A stretch of DNA of 64,000 nucleotides, taken from NCBI RefSeq assembly GCF_002099425.1, contig NW_018343972.1:4136001-4200000 (forward strand). Reading direction: 5' to 3'. Source of the stretch: Phascolarctos cinereus (taxonomy: Eukaryota; Chordata; Mammalia; Diprotodontia; Phascolarctidae). The stretch's first letter is position 1. Each line of letters opens with the position of its first letter. Positions 1 through 10,824 of this stretch are shown one piece after another. The notes under the pieces are model-generated. The model was not told the DNA's origin. It was given only the letters and a program-made list of their open reading frames with translations, and did not search any database. A program made the position numbers and the translations under genes.

Positions 1-160
1 TCTGGGCCATCTATAATCATCTTGACTCTTGTCTTTCCACTGGACTGCAATGACTCAGCAGGAGAGACTGAGGCTGGTGACTTTGCACAGCTCTACCTCC
101 CTTAAACCCAATTCATTGAGATGTTATTGGTCCTCTTTGAGAATAAAGGAAGAAAAACAA
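1..160 (+). mobile_element. Short repeat joining a LINE 5' block to a LINE 3' tail
   Basis: Positions 1-118 resemble the reverse complement of about 45600-45715, with shared runs such as CATCTTGACT and TGCACAGCTCT. Positions 128-150 carry the tail TGGTCCTCTTTGAGAA, which also ends the same LINE at 44390-44420. The middle of the LINE is absent. This is the shape of a SINE-like deletion derivative. The left end may lie outside the window. Confidence 0.6.
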
Positions 161-189
161 GTAATGCCTTGGCTCTGAGGTCAGCTTCT

Positions 190-604
190 CTCTACTTTGC
201 ATATATGTATATACATAGTTATGAATATGTTGTCCTATTCATTGGAATGTGAGTTCCTTGAGGACAAGGGTAGCTTTTTTTGTTTTTGTACCCCAACATT
301 TAGCATAGTTCCTACCATCTTATTATTATTGTTATTCAGTAGTTTTCAGTTGTATCCAAGTCTTCATGACTGCATTTGTGATTTTATTGGAAAAAGATAC
401 TGGGGTAGTTTGCCATTTCCTTCTCCAGCTCATTTTACAGATAAAGGAACTGAGTTAAACAGGGTTAAATGATTTGCTTAGGGTCACACAGCTAGTAAGT
501 GTCTACAGCCAGATTTGAACTCATGAAGATGAGTCTTCATGACTCCAGGCCAGGTACCCGGCACCTAGCAAGTGTTTAATAAATATCTGTTGACTGACTG
601 ATTG
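190..604 (+). mobile_element. L2 3' end, split by a MAR1
   Basis: The 3' block of L2 is recognisable: GTGAGTTCCTTGAGGACAAG near 250, TAGCATAGT near 300, then GTGTTTAATAAATATCTGTT and a TGACTGACTGATTG tail near 570-604. The MAR1 at 322-560 interrupts it. Confidence 0.8.
322..560 (-). mobile_element. MAR1 SINE (RTE-tailed)
   Basis: Reverse complement of the tRNA-headed MAR1. The RTE-type tail (TTCAGTTGTATCC) comes first, then the body TTGCCATTTCCTTCTCCAGC and the head with TCACACAGCTAGTAAGTG. The 5' head is shortened. It lies inside the L2 at 190-604, so it is younger than that copy. Confidence 0.85.
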
Positions 605-648
605 AAATCTAGGTAAATTATATCCATAGCATTTCTCTTAGGCTTGTC

Positions 649-692
649 CAAAAAAAGGAAGGAAGGAAAGAAGGAAGGAAGGAAGAAAGAAA
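649..692 (+). repeat. (GGAA)n microsatellite
   Basis: Imperfect GGAA/GAAA repeat on the plus strand. Confidence 0.95.
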
Positions 693-699
693 TTAACTT

Positions 700-1284
700 A
701 ATATTACAGTATTTGTTCTTGCTGAAATCATGCTGGCTCTTTATATGCACTGTTTTTCTATCTAAATAGTTGACAATGATTGCTTTAATATTCTATTATA
801 GAAATTCCCATGAATCAAAGTCAAGTCTACTGGCATATAGTTTGCTGATTCTGTTCTCCTCTACTCAAGAGCCTATGATATCTCCCTATTAACTATTCAT
901 CCAATCTTCTTACTGTCACTGGGATACATATTATCCTTATTCCTATCTGCAGTTTGCAATGAGCAATGGCTCAATTCCAAAAGTCATTTGCAATGCATTT
1001 ACAACAGCTCATACTGTTCCTCCCTAATTGAAAATGCATCCTCTTCTTTTTACCTAGTCACATCCTACCTAGCCTTCAAGAACCAATCCATGTCCCACCT
1101 TCCCACTTACTAACAATAAAAATAGCACTACCTTATTTTGTTTTGGTATTACACCCAGGATTTTATTGGTAAAGGGCACTCTCAGAGAATAAACTCCCTC
1201 TACCAATGTAGATGGGCACTTTCTCTCCAACTTATAGTCTTAGAACCTTGTTTTGAGACACTAAGAATACATGAATGGCTTTCC
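700..1284. other. Unassigned stretch
   Basis: AT-rich single-copy-looking sequence. I recognise no repeat family, no exon-like open frame and no structure. Confidence 0.5.
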
Positions 1285-1545
1285 TAGAGTCAAACAGTCA
1301 TTATGTGTCAGAAGAAGGATTTGAACCAAGGTCTTAAGTTTCATGGTATTTTATGATTTACAAAGCACACTACATACATTAATTCATTTGATCCTCACAA
1401 CCTTGTGAGGTAGATAATGCAAACAGATTCCCAACTTACAGATGAGGACATTGAGGCTTAGTCAGATTAATAGACCATGTAATTGTCACCCAGATATTGT
1501 ATGTCAGAGGCAAATGTTTGAAGTCTTTCCTAATGATTTCCGCCC
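1285..1545 (-). mobile_element. MIR SINE, minus strand
   Basis: Shows the reversed MIR core: CATTTGATCCTCACAACCTT, TGTGAGGTAGATAATGC and ACAGATGAGGACATTGAGGC. A second head fragment (GGATTTGAACCAAGGTCTT) lies at 1315-1335. Confidence 0.8.
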
Positions 1546-2084
1546 CACATTGTTCAGAATTCTCATTACTTTTATATTCATTTTCATTCCTGCGTAATCC
1601 ACACTATATTATATATTGACATTTTTAAACTGTCTTTACCACAAAAATGTAACACTTTACCATATACCATTTTGTAGTAAATTTTGATAGAACCTGTCTT
1701 GTATTGCTAAGGACCTAGGTTCACTTTAAAGGGGTTTTCTCATTATAAAACTTGTAGTTCCCAACCAAGAAACATGAGAAATATGGAAATGCTAAGTAGA
1801 ATCATCACTTGATTACCAGGCAGTTATGAATCTCTAAGCACCTAGCAGAGCAAGCCCTTGGATAATAGAAATACAACCTATCTCTTCCACCTTGGTTGGA
1901 CCAGCAATGTGATGGAGTCAACTTGAACCAGCTCAAGATGGCTGATTGTTAAATTTTCTGTACATTTACACCTTAGGAAATTGGAAAATGCTACCAGGGC
2001 TTGATTTATTGTTTTGTTGATTGGCTCAGCTTCAGAAAGGGATGGAGAAAATTTTAATAGTGCACATTAAGCTTAAATATCTGT

Positions 2085-2085
<1 letters not shown>
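1546..2085. other. Unassigned stretch
   Basis: AT-rich sequence without a repeat or exon that I recognise. Confidence 0.5.

Positions 2086-2088
<3 letters not shown>

Positions 2089-2132
<44 letters not shown>
2089..2132. repeat. (TA)n microsatellite
   Basis: Long near-perfect TA tract with one interruption. Confidence 0.97.
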
Positions 2133-2134
<2 letters not shown>

Positions 2135-2184
2135 TTTTGGGGGGAAGAGCCAATAGTTAAACATTTGCAAGCACCTACCACCAC

Positions 2185-2337
2185 TTTTTTTTTTATTTGT
2201 GAGGCAATTGGGGTTGTGACTTGCCCAAGGTCACACAGCTAGTATATGTCAAGTGTTTGGTCTGAGGCTGGATTTGCACTCAGGTCCTCCTGACTTCAGG
2301 GCTGGTGCTCTATCCACTGCGCCACCTAGCTGCCCCC
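2185..2337 (-). mobile_element. SINE1-type poly-A SINE
   Basis: Begins with the reversed poly-A (poly-T), then GGCAATTGGGGTT, the GGTCACACAGCTAG box, CTGGATTTGCACTCAGGTCC and the head TGCGCCACCTAGCTGCCCC. Possible target duplication CTACCACC on both sides. Poly-A tailed, so presumably moved by L1. Confidence 0.93.
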
Positions 2338-2474
2338 CACTACCACCTATTGTACCTTCTGCAATTTGTGTTACCATGGTGTTGTCTTTAAGAATCCAGG
2401 GTTACTGTAGCCTGACATTATTATTGCCGGGACATGGGAAGGCCAAATCAATGAGACAGAAGGTTTCATGTATA

Positions 2475-2690
2475 TGCAACCTCAGTGTGATATAGAGGAA
2501 AGGTCATGTAATCTAAGGGTCCAGAACACTCAATCTGTGTTCAAATTTTGTCTCAGATATTCATTTATTGACTTTAGGAAAGATACTCAAGCTCCCTGTA
2601 CCTCAGTTTCTTATCTGTCAAATGGAAAAGTTGAATTATATGGCCTCTGAGTTACTTTCCAGGTCTAAATCTATGTCCCTATGCATGCCA
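2475..2690 (+). mobile_element. THER1-type SINE
   Basis: Body CCTCAGTTTCTTATCTGTCA is followed by the CR1/L3-like end TTTCCAGGTCTAAATCTATG instead of the MIR/L2 end, which is why I call it THER1. Confidence 0.75.
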
Positions 2691-2954
2691 ACAAGTAAAT
2701 GCAGAGATACTTTCTTGCTTCCTTAGAATACCACACACTGAACACTGGATTTATCTGGTCCAAGTGTTCCTATCCACTATATATTTGACCTCCATCTCAC
2801 AAATGTACCTGGGATTAACAGATGTCCCTATCAACCAGATTGCCTCTCTCTTTATAACAATATTTCTGGATTAGCAAGTGGGCTTTCTGTCCATGATATT
2901 TTAAGGAAACAACACCTCTCCTTTTCTGCAGTATAAAAACTAAGGCTTACATAG

Positions 2955-3185
2955 CATGCTATGAAGAGCTTCACATGCTCTTTAGAGCAATCTCACTTGA
3001 TCCTTATAACAGCCCTGTGAAGGAGGCAATGCAAGCAGAATTTTGCTCTATTTCAGAGGTCATAAATCTGGGGCTCAGAAAGGTGAAACCCACAAGTCAG
3101 CCAACAAACATTTTGTTTTAAGCTCTTATGTCCCAGGTCAAGGTCACATAACAATTCAGTAACAGAATTCACCACACTGTGAGCA
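2955..3185 (-). mobile_element. MIR SINE, minus strand
   Basis: Reversed core CACTTGATCCTTATAACAGC then CCCTGTGAAGGAGGCAATGC. The head part is eroded. Confidence 0.75.
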
Positions 3186-3244
3186 TTTTATTTACTTAAA
3201 CAAGTTTTATCATCTCACCTTCTTGAAGTTGATCCAGAGTTGGT

Positions 3245-3512
3245 CCAGCATCTAGGTGGCATAGTGGATAGAGTGCTGGACTTGGAGTCAGAAAGACCTG
3301 AGTTCAAATCCATCCTCAAACACTTACTAGCTATATGACTTTGGGAACGTTATTTAAACTCTTTTGCCTCAGTTTCTTTATATGTAAAATGAGGATAAAA
3401 ATAGGACCTACCTCCCCCCATGGTTGTGGTGAGGATAAAATGAGATAATAATTGTAAAATTCTTAGCACAGTACTTAGCACATAGTAGGTGCTATATAAA
3501 TGATAGCACTCC
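3245..3512 (+). mobile_element. MIR SINE, near full length
   Basis: tRNA-derived head (CTAGGTGGCATAGTGGATAG), B-box-like GAGTTCAAATCC, the core, TTGTGGTGAGGATAAAATGA and the L2-like end GCACATAGTAGGTGC. Confidence 0.92.
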
Positions 3513-3875
3513 AATCAGTCCCCAGGATCAGAGAATTTACAAATCTGTTTACCACAATTATTCTGCCTCAGTTCTCAAAGTTATAACTTAACACAAACAT
3601 TCCTGGGTGTCCTTGTCCAGGTAACTTATTAAATATATTCCCCTTGTGCACTTTTTAAAAAATCATCTAATTGAAGAATCTAAAGAAGGAATAAAAAGGG
3701 CCATTCTTTATTCTGTAAAATCGCTGACTAGTTTTTTCATGTGGAAAAGCAGTAGTATGCTATGCTTTCTAGGCCTCTGTTAGACCAATAACTCATCCGT
3801 ACTTTCTAAGCTTGCTACACCCAACAGGGAGAATTTGTGAGAATAAAGGGAAATAATAGCAATGAAAGAACTTTG
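3513..3875. other. Unassigned stretch
   Basis: No repeat or coding signal recognised. Confidence 0.5.
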
Positions 3876-3879
3876 CAAG

Positions 3880-4008
3880 TCAAATAATAGCTCACATTTC
3901 TAGAGTTGTTTAGAATTTATGAAGCACTTTCACATTCATACACTCATTTAATCCTCCCAACAATTCTGTGAGAGATAGTCTAAGTTTGGTTGTCTCTGTT
4001 TTATAAAA
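3880..4008 (-). mobile_element. MIR SINE fragment, minus strand
   Basis: Reversed 3' half: GAAGCACTTTCACATTCATA and TTTAATCCTCCCAACAATTC. Confidence 0.75.
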
Positions 4009-4011
4009 TAT

Positions 4012-4790
4012 GGATGGTAGAATCCTAGACTAGGTCTTGAAATGGACCTTAATGATTATGTAGCTCAGCTATGGACCTGAGAAGGAATTTCCTGATCATC
4101 ATCCCTGATAAGTGGTCATTCTATCTAATCCTGAATTATTTCTCTAGCAGCCTGATATAGTGGAAAGGATATTGTATTTGTAGACAGTAAACCTAGTTAC
4201 ATATCCCAGCTCTGTCACCTGATAATAGGTAGGCAAATATTTGGGCAATATTTGGGCAAATAATTTAACATCTCTCAGCCTCAGTTTCCTCATGAAATAA
4301 GGAAATGAAAGTGTTGAGGCTCATGACTTCTATAGTCCTTTCTAGCTTTAAATATATGATCTTATGGAAAGGAATTCATTTCTCCCTGAAGCAGCTCATC
4401 TTGTCTATGGATAGTTTTAATTCTTAGAAAAATCCCCCTCCCCAATATATCTAGCTCAAATCTGTCTCCATGTCACTTTCACTGATTGATTATAATTTCT
4501 GTATTTTCCTGGACCAATTATAACAAATTCAATACCTCTTTCACTTGATAACCCTTCAAATGTTGGAATAAAGTGACCAGGTCTTGCCTGTCTATTCTTC
4601 CCCATGTTCAACTCTCCCATTTCCTTTACCTGGTCCTTGCACATCATAGTCTCCAAACTCTTTAGTGTCCTGCTTGTCTTCATGTGGAGGTGCTACAATG
4701 TGTCAGTATCCTTCCTAAAATATGGTGCCCCCAAATTGGACACAATATTCCAGATGTGGCTTGACCACTTTTGCCTTTGTCACCTGTTTG
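4012..4790 (-). mobile_element. CR1/L3 LINE 3' region, split by a THER1
   Basis: Two collinear pieces (4012-4140 and 4369-4790) read in the minus direction. The second holds the typical CR1 block TATGGTGCCCCCAAATTGGA, CACAATATTCCAGATGTGGC. Non-coding relic of the LINE ORF 3' end. Confidence 0.75.
4145..4368 (+). mobile_element. THER1-type SINE inside the L3
   Basis: Head TATAGTGGAAAGGATATTG, body CAGCCTCAGTTTCCTCATGA, end CTATAGTCCTTTCTAGC. It holds a short tandem copy of ATTTGGGCA near 4240. Confidence 0.75.
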
Positions 4791-4795
4791 GCTCG

Positions 4796-5335
4796 CTAAA
4801 GTAACTCTAACTAGTAAGAAACAAAGCCATGCTTTGAACTCTGTCTTAGAACTTTTGGTGCTAAATCCAGTGGTCCTTCCAGAACACCATACTGGCCCCA
4901 AAGTCAAAAAGTTACAAAGTCAGCCAAGCACATACAGACTCTGTTTTCTTAGAAATGTGACTATTAGCCTATTGCCTTACAAAAGTAAAACCAATCATAA
5001 CCAAGTACCCTAGCCTATTTGCATCTATAGAAATTCATGTTACAAAAACTTTGACTAGATACAAGCTTAGCATGTCCTAGGCCAAATTTAAGGCACCTGG
5101 AACATGTGGACATGAGCTTACTTGTCTGGATATATTTCTTGATGAGTTGTTTGATGATCTGGGGTGTGTACTATTTTTCTGCAGTTAAGAAAACCTACAT
5201 TTGAGAGGCCACATTGCATAGTGAAAAATAGAACTAGACTTTAAAGAAGACACTTGGTTTCTAAGAAGACTTCTGCTGCCAGGTATTAGGTCCTTCCTTT
5301 CCATGACACCTGGTATCTATACAGCAGATGCTGTT
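4796..5335. other. Unassigned stretch
   Basis: No family recognised. A weak MIR-like phrase (GAGGCCACATTGCATAGTG) lies near 5208. Confidence 0.45.
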
Positions 5336-5337
5336 TT

Positions 5338-5459
5338 CTTCTGATAGAATTTAAGTTCCTTGAAGGCAAATACAAATTCATTTGTTCCTTTGTATTCCTG
5401 GTTTCTACCACAGTACACTACATGTAAGAGGGGCTAAAGAAATGTTTATTGATTGATTA
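5338..5459 (+). mobile_element. L2 3' end
   Basis: AATTTAAGTTCCTTGAAGGC, TTTGTATTCCTG and GAAATGTTTATTGATTGATT mark the L2 terminus. Confidence 0.8.
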
Positions 5460-5461
5460 GA

Positions 5462-5662
5462 CCACCTAATCATAGTTCTTGTGTTAGAAGAAACGTCACA
5501 GTCCATCTAGTCCAATTTCTTCATTTTTTAGATGACTTTAAAGCTGAGATTTGGAGAGAGCAAGTAACTCACCTAGAGTCACACAGGAAGCAGGCATAAT
5601 ATGTAGAATTTGAGCCCAGGTCCTCTAACTCGCCAACCTACATCCTTTCCATTGATGCTATT
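5462..5662 (-). mobile_element. THER1-type SINE
   Basis: Reversed THER1: CCATCTAGTCCAATTTCTTC near the tail end, CTAGAGTCACACAGGAAGC, then the reversed head near 5640. Confidence 0.75.
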
Positions 5663-6178
5663 AGAAGATGGTTTAACCCTATTAGTTCACCTTCAATGTT
5701 GAGACAGGATGAGATACTCATAGTTCATTGAATAGTTAACAAAAGCCATAAAATAGGATATTCAACAAGGATAGAGTAGAACTATTGCCTCACCACCACT
5801 ACCACATCTCCTTAAAGAAATGCATCTGATCATGTATGACTTGTGGTATTGGGACATTCACAAAATTTGAAAGGCTTTGACTCCATGTGGTTGGACCTTT
5901 GAGTGCCCTTACATGGCCAGGAAGCCTTCAGAAAACTGGAGGAAGTAAGGCACAGCTTGAACCTTGATACCATATAGACCAGTTAAATATTGGAGACACC
6001 TTTGTTGCCTTTTGGAGGAAAAACTAGCCTAACCCATGTTCCCAAGTTTCAGATATAGAGGGAAAAGGGACGCTAATTGGGCAGGGGAGGGGGGAAGATG
6101 AGGGAGTCTTGGTAGATATTGGTCTTAGATAGTTCCCTATGCTCAAAATTAGTTTTGATTTGGCTTTTTGAAACTTAA
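5663..6178. other. Unassigned stretch
   Basis: Only a short G-rich run near 6080-6100 stands out. Confidence 0.5.
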
Positions 6179-6222
6179 CCTTTTTTTTTTTTGAACAGAC
6201 GTTATGCTCATCCTTTATTTCT

Positions 6223-6367
6223 TTGGGGGGAGGGGCTAGGCAATGGGGTTAAGTGACTTGCCCAGGGTCACACACCTAGTAAGTGTCAAGTGTCTGAGCT
6301 GGATTTGAACTCAAGTCCTCCTGATTCCAGTGTTGGTACTCCATACATTTTGCCACCTAACTGCCCC
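6223..6367 (-). mobile_element. SINE1-type SINE
   Basis: Reversed SINE1 body: GGTTAAGTGACTTGCCCAGG and CTGGATTTGAACTCAAGTCC, with the head ending at ACTGCCCC. A separate poly-T run lies at 6179-6192. Confidence 0.9.
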
Positions 6368-6389
6368 TATGTTCAAAGTTTTAATGCCT

Positions 6390-6968
6390 GGTAACCAACT
6401 CACTCTGCCTTTTCTCTTCTAAATGTGGATATATGTAATCTCACTATTTGGCATATATTTCCTGTGATATCAGAAGTTAGAAAGCAAAGAAACTTATAGG
6501 AGAAAGCATTTGTGCCTCCTTATGGAGCAATTAGCTCTTTTCTGAATCTAAGACCAGCTTTGCTGCATGAGATAAGCTAGATGCTTCCTCATTGAACTAG
6601 GAAGAAGTAAAAAAAAATAAAAGTTTGAAAATAACCTGTGTTATTTCTAGAGACAGTGTATCCCATGAATATTGATCCCCTTCTTCCTACTGGCCTCAAG
6701 TTCATCTCAGCCAAGGCCTACCCTCTCCCACTAGCTTAGTGTCTAACACTCCTAGAAATCTCTAGATTTCTACTCCTCTAGAAATCTGGGTGATTCTTAT
6801 CTCTTAGGTTACTCTGAGCCTAATATATTCTCCTTCAATTCCAATTCCCAAACACCAAAGAAATATCTATTGCCTTTAACATCATTCTGCAGTGTCCTCA
6901 AATGCAATTGCAATGGAATAGGACTAGCTATTGGTAGCAATGTAGTTGAAGAGGAGGAGAAGTAACTT
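6390..6968. other. Unassigned stretch
   Basis: No repeat or exon recognised. Confidence 0.5.
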
Positions 6969-6969
6969 A

Positions 6970-7105
6970 ACATTTATGAGGCTAAGTTTCTTCATCTGTA
7001 AAATGATGAGAATAATACTTATACTGCCTCTTCCATAAGGATGTAGTGAGGAAAGCAGTTTGCAAACTGGAAAGCACCATATGAATGCAATCTACTATCA
7101 TATTA
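6970..7105 (+). mobile_element. MIR SINE 3' half
   Basis: TTCATCTGTAAAATGATGAG followed by the MIR 3' core and GGAAAGCACCATATGAATGC. Confidence 0.75.
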
Positions 7106-7164
7106 TTGAGTACCTATGGCATAGTAGGCACTGGAGAAATCTCAGACCAGAACTATTCTTTAGA

Positions 7165-7345
7165 AAGATTTTAGACTTAGAGATCAAAGGAACTTGAGAG
7201 TTCTTCTAGTCTAATGCATTCATTTTCTAGGTGAAAAAAAACTGAGGCCCAGAGAGGTTATGATTTAGTCGATTTCATGCAGGTAGTAAGTGGCCTAGCT
7301 GGAATTTGGACCCATATCCTCAAACTGGAAATCCAGTTCTTATAG
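7165..7345 (-). mobile_element. THER1-type SINE
   Basis: GAGAGTTCTTCTAGTCTAAT near the reversed tail, then CTGAGGCCCAGAGAGGTTAT and the reversed head. Confidence 0.7.
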
Positions 7346-7589
7346 AACCAGATTATGTCTGTAACTTGTTATACCATCCTGAAATGAAGGTACTTATGTA
7401 AAGATAAAGCTTTCATTGAGAGGCCAATTCTACTTGATTGGAGATAGAAATGGTCTTATTACAAAGCTCTCTTTTCATTCAGCAGGGATGATCTATATTG
7501 AATGATTGAAAAGATAAAATGATACATATTTAACATCTCTATATTGGCTAGTGAAGAAGTTTGGGATGTCCAAGATATCTCTATCACTA

Positions 7590-7770
7590 TAAAAGCCATT
7601 CATAAATTGTTAAATGGTTAAAAGATATAAATAGGCAGTTTTCAAAGGAAGAAATCCAAGCTATCAATAGCCATGTGGAAAAACAAAAAGTTCCAAATCA
7701 CTAATGATAAGAAAAACATAAATTAAACCAACTCTGAGGTTCTCACAATCCATATCATCTTAAAACACAG
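7590..7770 (+). mobile_element. L1 fragment, late ORF2 region
   Basis: Matches the region before the L1 3' end, as in the other L1 copies here: GTTTTCAAAGGAAGAAATCC, AATCACTAATGATAAG and AACTCTGAGGTTCTCAC. Short and truncated at both ends. Confidence 0.8.
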
Positions 7771-7787
7771 AAGATGAGATGGTGTAC

Positions 7788-7945
7788 CATGAATGAATAA
7801 ATGAATGAACAAAAAAGCACTTATTAAGCACTTATTATGCACAAATGGTTGTACTAAATGCCTGGGATACAAATGAAAAAGGTGCACTATACTACAATCA
7901 AGGAACTCTTGTTTGAATTAGAGAAGACAACACATATAAAAGGAT
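7788..7945 (-). mobile_element. L2 3' end, minus strand
   Basis: Reversed terminus: AGCACTTATTAAGCACTTAT, CCTGGGATACAAATG and TCAAGGAACTCTTG. Confidence 0.8.
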
Positions 7946-8555
7946 TGGCTGCAGGACAGGTGAGAAAGCCCAGTGGCGCATTGGCAGATCCAAGGGTTTG
8001 TGCATAGAATCAGGACAGATAGGTCCTCCACTTCACCAGAAGGATTATACTTACTGATTCTTTGTCATTGAGGTGGTGTGAATGGTCATGTGTGTTTCAC
8101 CCCAAGGGGTAGGAGGTTGGATTTGGAGAGGCCAGGCCCATGATCATTGGGCAAAGAGCAATGGAGCTGAATGACATAGTAGAACAAGAGTTCTGAGTTT
8201 CCTTCCATGGTGATGGGAGGATGGGAGAATGGGTGGATGAGGTCAGTGTGTATCCATGGGGCAAAATGGAAAAGAGGTGATGGCAGGAAAATTGAAAGGA
8301 AAAGCTCCAACTGATCCCCTGAGTACTAGAGGATCTTGGGCTGTATCAACAATGCACTAACGGAGGAGATACCCACATTGACAGACTCACTGACTCCTCA
8401 AAGAACTGAGGCAGGCGTCTTCCTTCCAGCTTTAATATCTGATTATTCCAAGGCCTCTTCTAGTTCTAAAAGTGCTAATAAACATTTTCTTTGAATAAAC
8501 ATTTATTAAACATTTTCTTTGAAACATTAATCATGAAAGGCATAGAGAAGATCTT
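7946..8555. other. Unassigned stretch
   Basis: No family recognised. AACATTTTCTTTGAA occurs twice at 8472-8525, a local duplication. Confidence 0.5.
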
Positions 8556-8559
8556 AATG

Positions 8560-8695
8560 GAACTGAAACCCACCAAGGATTACATTGACTTGTCCAAGGC
8601 CACTCAGCTAGTAAGAATTAGGGCCAGGATTTAGCCTAGATCTTCTGAATCCAAGTCCAATGTCCTTTCCCCAACACCACACTGTCCTTTGTACT
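8560..8695 (-). mobile_element. MIR/THER1 head fragment, minus strand
   Basis: CTTGTCCAAGGCCACTCAGC, AGGATTTAGCCTAGATCTTC and TCCAAGTCCAATGTCC are the reversed SINE head. Confidence 0.7.
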
Positions 8696-8774
8696 TACCA
8701 CAATCTGCTCATTATTATGATTTGTGAGTATCTTGTGATATTATCCTCTCCTTTTTATTAGTGGTTATTTGAAA

Positions 8775-8850
8775 GTGGGCAATGTTTTCTTTTATCTTTG
8801 TATTCCCAAAGCCTAAACAGTGAACAGAGTAGTTGCTTATGGCATTTTTG
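8775..8850 (+). mobile_element. L2 3' fragment
   Basis: GGGCAATGTTTTC, TTTGTATTCCCAAAGCC and the following text fit the last part of L2. Confidence 0.55.
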
Positions 8851-9079
8851 GTTAATACTATTGACTTGATCAAGAGGGCATTTCTACCAGTCCTTGACTC
8901 ACCCCTGTTCAGCTTCATTAAACATCCTAACTTTCCAATTAGAATCACTCATCCCTCCCTTGTTCTGTGAAATTCTTACATCTTACTCTGGTCCTCTTTG
9001 TTCAGATATTTCTCATATGTTGAAAGAAATTAAAAAGCAAAACAAAAAAAATGTTTTTACCTTCTTTCTCTATACCCCC

Positions 9080-9560
9080 CCCCCCACAATTAACCCTGGG
9101 GGGAAACTGAGGAACAAGGGGTGAGATAGAAGTTTAATAACCCCTCAACTTATGACTTTTAAAAGCCAATAAAAACTAAAACCTTAATCATTCAAGTGAG
9201 AGTTTAATCCCAAAATGAAGATCCCGAAACACAACTTTTCCTGCTGCCAGTGGAGTTAAGTGAGCTCTGGTTTTTCTCTGTTGGTGTTGATGGATTTTAT
9301 AGTACCCAAGGCCCTTCCATCACCACTATGGACTTGATCAGACTAGTTCACAGAAAGGGCTCACAGCTGAGCAACAGGGGTCTACTCAAGTTAAGTGATA
9401 ACTCCTCTCACCTTTTGCACAACAGTAGAAATAAGCAAATGCAATTTGTTACCCCTGCACTGTTGACTAGATTACCAGGAATGCTGTGGGCAAACGCAGT
9501 GGTGAACACCTCACTTTCTCTGCCAGCAGTTCTTAGGAGGGTGTCTTAAGGGAATGCGTT
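9080..9560 (-). mobile_element. Possible solo LTR, family unknown
   Basis: On the minus strand there is a TATA-like TATAAAA (9298-9304) and an ATTAAA (9204-9209) about 95 bases downstream. I find no convincing target duplication, so the boundaries are soft and the call is tentative. Old, non-coding. Confidence 0.3.
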
Positions 9561-9599
9561 GATTCACAGAATGACTGAGCTAAGACATTTTGCAGGATA

Positions 9600-9905
9600 T
9601 ATGAATCGTGCCTCAAATCCTAGCACTTAATGACTATGTGGCAGAGCTGTGTTCTCATGGCAGATGTTATCTGTAACAAGATAATAGCATTTGCTTCTTG
9701 GCTTTTTTCCCCTAGCTCCTCTCAAGCTAAGGAAAAGGATGCTGTAACCCAGTGACAGTGCCCCCAGACCTCTCACTTCACTTCCACTGCCTGGCCTAGG
9801 GAAAATGTCTGCACCTGGTGATTATGCTGCCTTTAGAGAGATGTTTTCCAGTAGTAAAAGCTTTGTTAGTTTATTTTAAACTCATAATAGAGTATTATTT
9901 GAAGA
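9600..9905. other. Unassigned stretch
   Basis: Nothing recognised. Confidence 0.45.
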
Positions 9906-9907
9906 AA

Positions 9908-10020
9908 CAATGTGGCATGAAGGATAAAAAGACAGCTTTTGAGTTAAGAAGAGCTGGGTGCAAGTCCTTTCTCTGACACTTACTGTCTTTGTGACCCTGG
10001 GCAAGCCACTGACCTCACAG
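9908..10020 (+). mobile_element. MIR SINE 5' half
   Basis: Head ATGTGGCATGAAGGATAAA and TTTGTGACCCTGGGCAAGCC. The 3' core is missing. Confidence 0.75.
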
Positions 10021-10171
10021 TATTCCAAACAACTACCTAATATTATTGTTTCAGGAAAAGAGCAGATCTGATAAGTCAAGGGAGTTTCAATCACTGGGCA
10101 AGTGATTACTAATCCCAACAAAAAGAAAACACACACATACACAGATTTTTCAGTTTTAAGAGCTATGGGCA

Positions 10172-10299
10172 GGGACAGCTAGGTGGAGAAGTGGATGGAG
10201 AGCTCTGGCCTTAGAGTCAGAAGGACCTGAGTTCAAATGTGACCTCAGACACTTGACACTTACTAGCTATGTGATTTCCCCCGCCAAAAAAAAAAAAAA
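10172..10299 (+). mobile_element. SINE1-type SINE
   Basis: Head ACAGCTAGGTGGAGAAGTGG, GAGTTCAAATGTGACCTCAG, CTTGACACTTACTAGC and a poly-A end. Flanked by AGCTATGGG and AACTATGGG, a likely target duplication. Part of the TGACCCTGGGCAAG block is deleted. Confidence 0.92.
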
Positions 10300-10319
10300 G
10301 AACTATGGGGGCAGAATAG

Positions 10320-10688
10320 TGGGTATAAGGAGTTTGTATCTGAAATAATGACTTGTGGAAGAAGAGTGTCATAAAACATATCACCAAGAACATACATGTT
10401 TATGATTGGAAAGAAGTCAGACTTGATTAATATAGTTATGAGAGCAAAGGATCACAGAGGGACAGCATGAGTGGCATTCTCATACCTGTGGAAGATTAAA
10501 AGGTCCTTGAATTAGGTAGTTTCTTTCTGGAGATTTGGTGGGAGGACGTAGGCAAGTCTTGCACAAAATTAGAAAGCACAGATATGTTACCAACTACCCT
10601 GGTCAAGAGGATCTCACAAATCCAAAGAAGAAGTATGAAAAACAGGACAGGATCTGAAAAGGTGAGGGAAATCGGCCAAAAAGGGCTC
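10320..10688. other. Unassigned stretch
   Basis: Nothing recognised. Confidence 0.45.
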
Positions 10689-10689
10689 C

Positions 10690-10815
10690 TATAAGGAGAC
10701 AGCCTGGTGCCATGGAAAGATGGTTGGACACATCTGGATTTGACTTCCAACTCTGGAATTTGAGAGCTACATACCATTTCTTAGTTTCTTTTTTTTTCTT
10801 TCTATGAAATGGGAT
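10690..10815 (+). mobile_element. MIR/THER1-type SINE fragment
   Basis: CTGGTGCCATGGAAAGATGG, TGGATTTGACTTCCAACTC and TATGAAATGGGATTATG follow SINE order but are heavily worn. Confidence 0.6.
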
Positions 10816-10824
10816 TATGTATAG

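Noticed and set aside
2089-2132. TATA-box promoter
   Set aside because: It is a TA microsatellite, with no initiation context.
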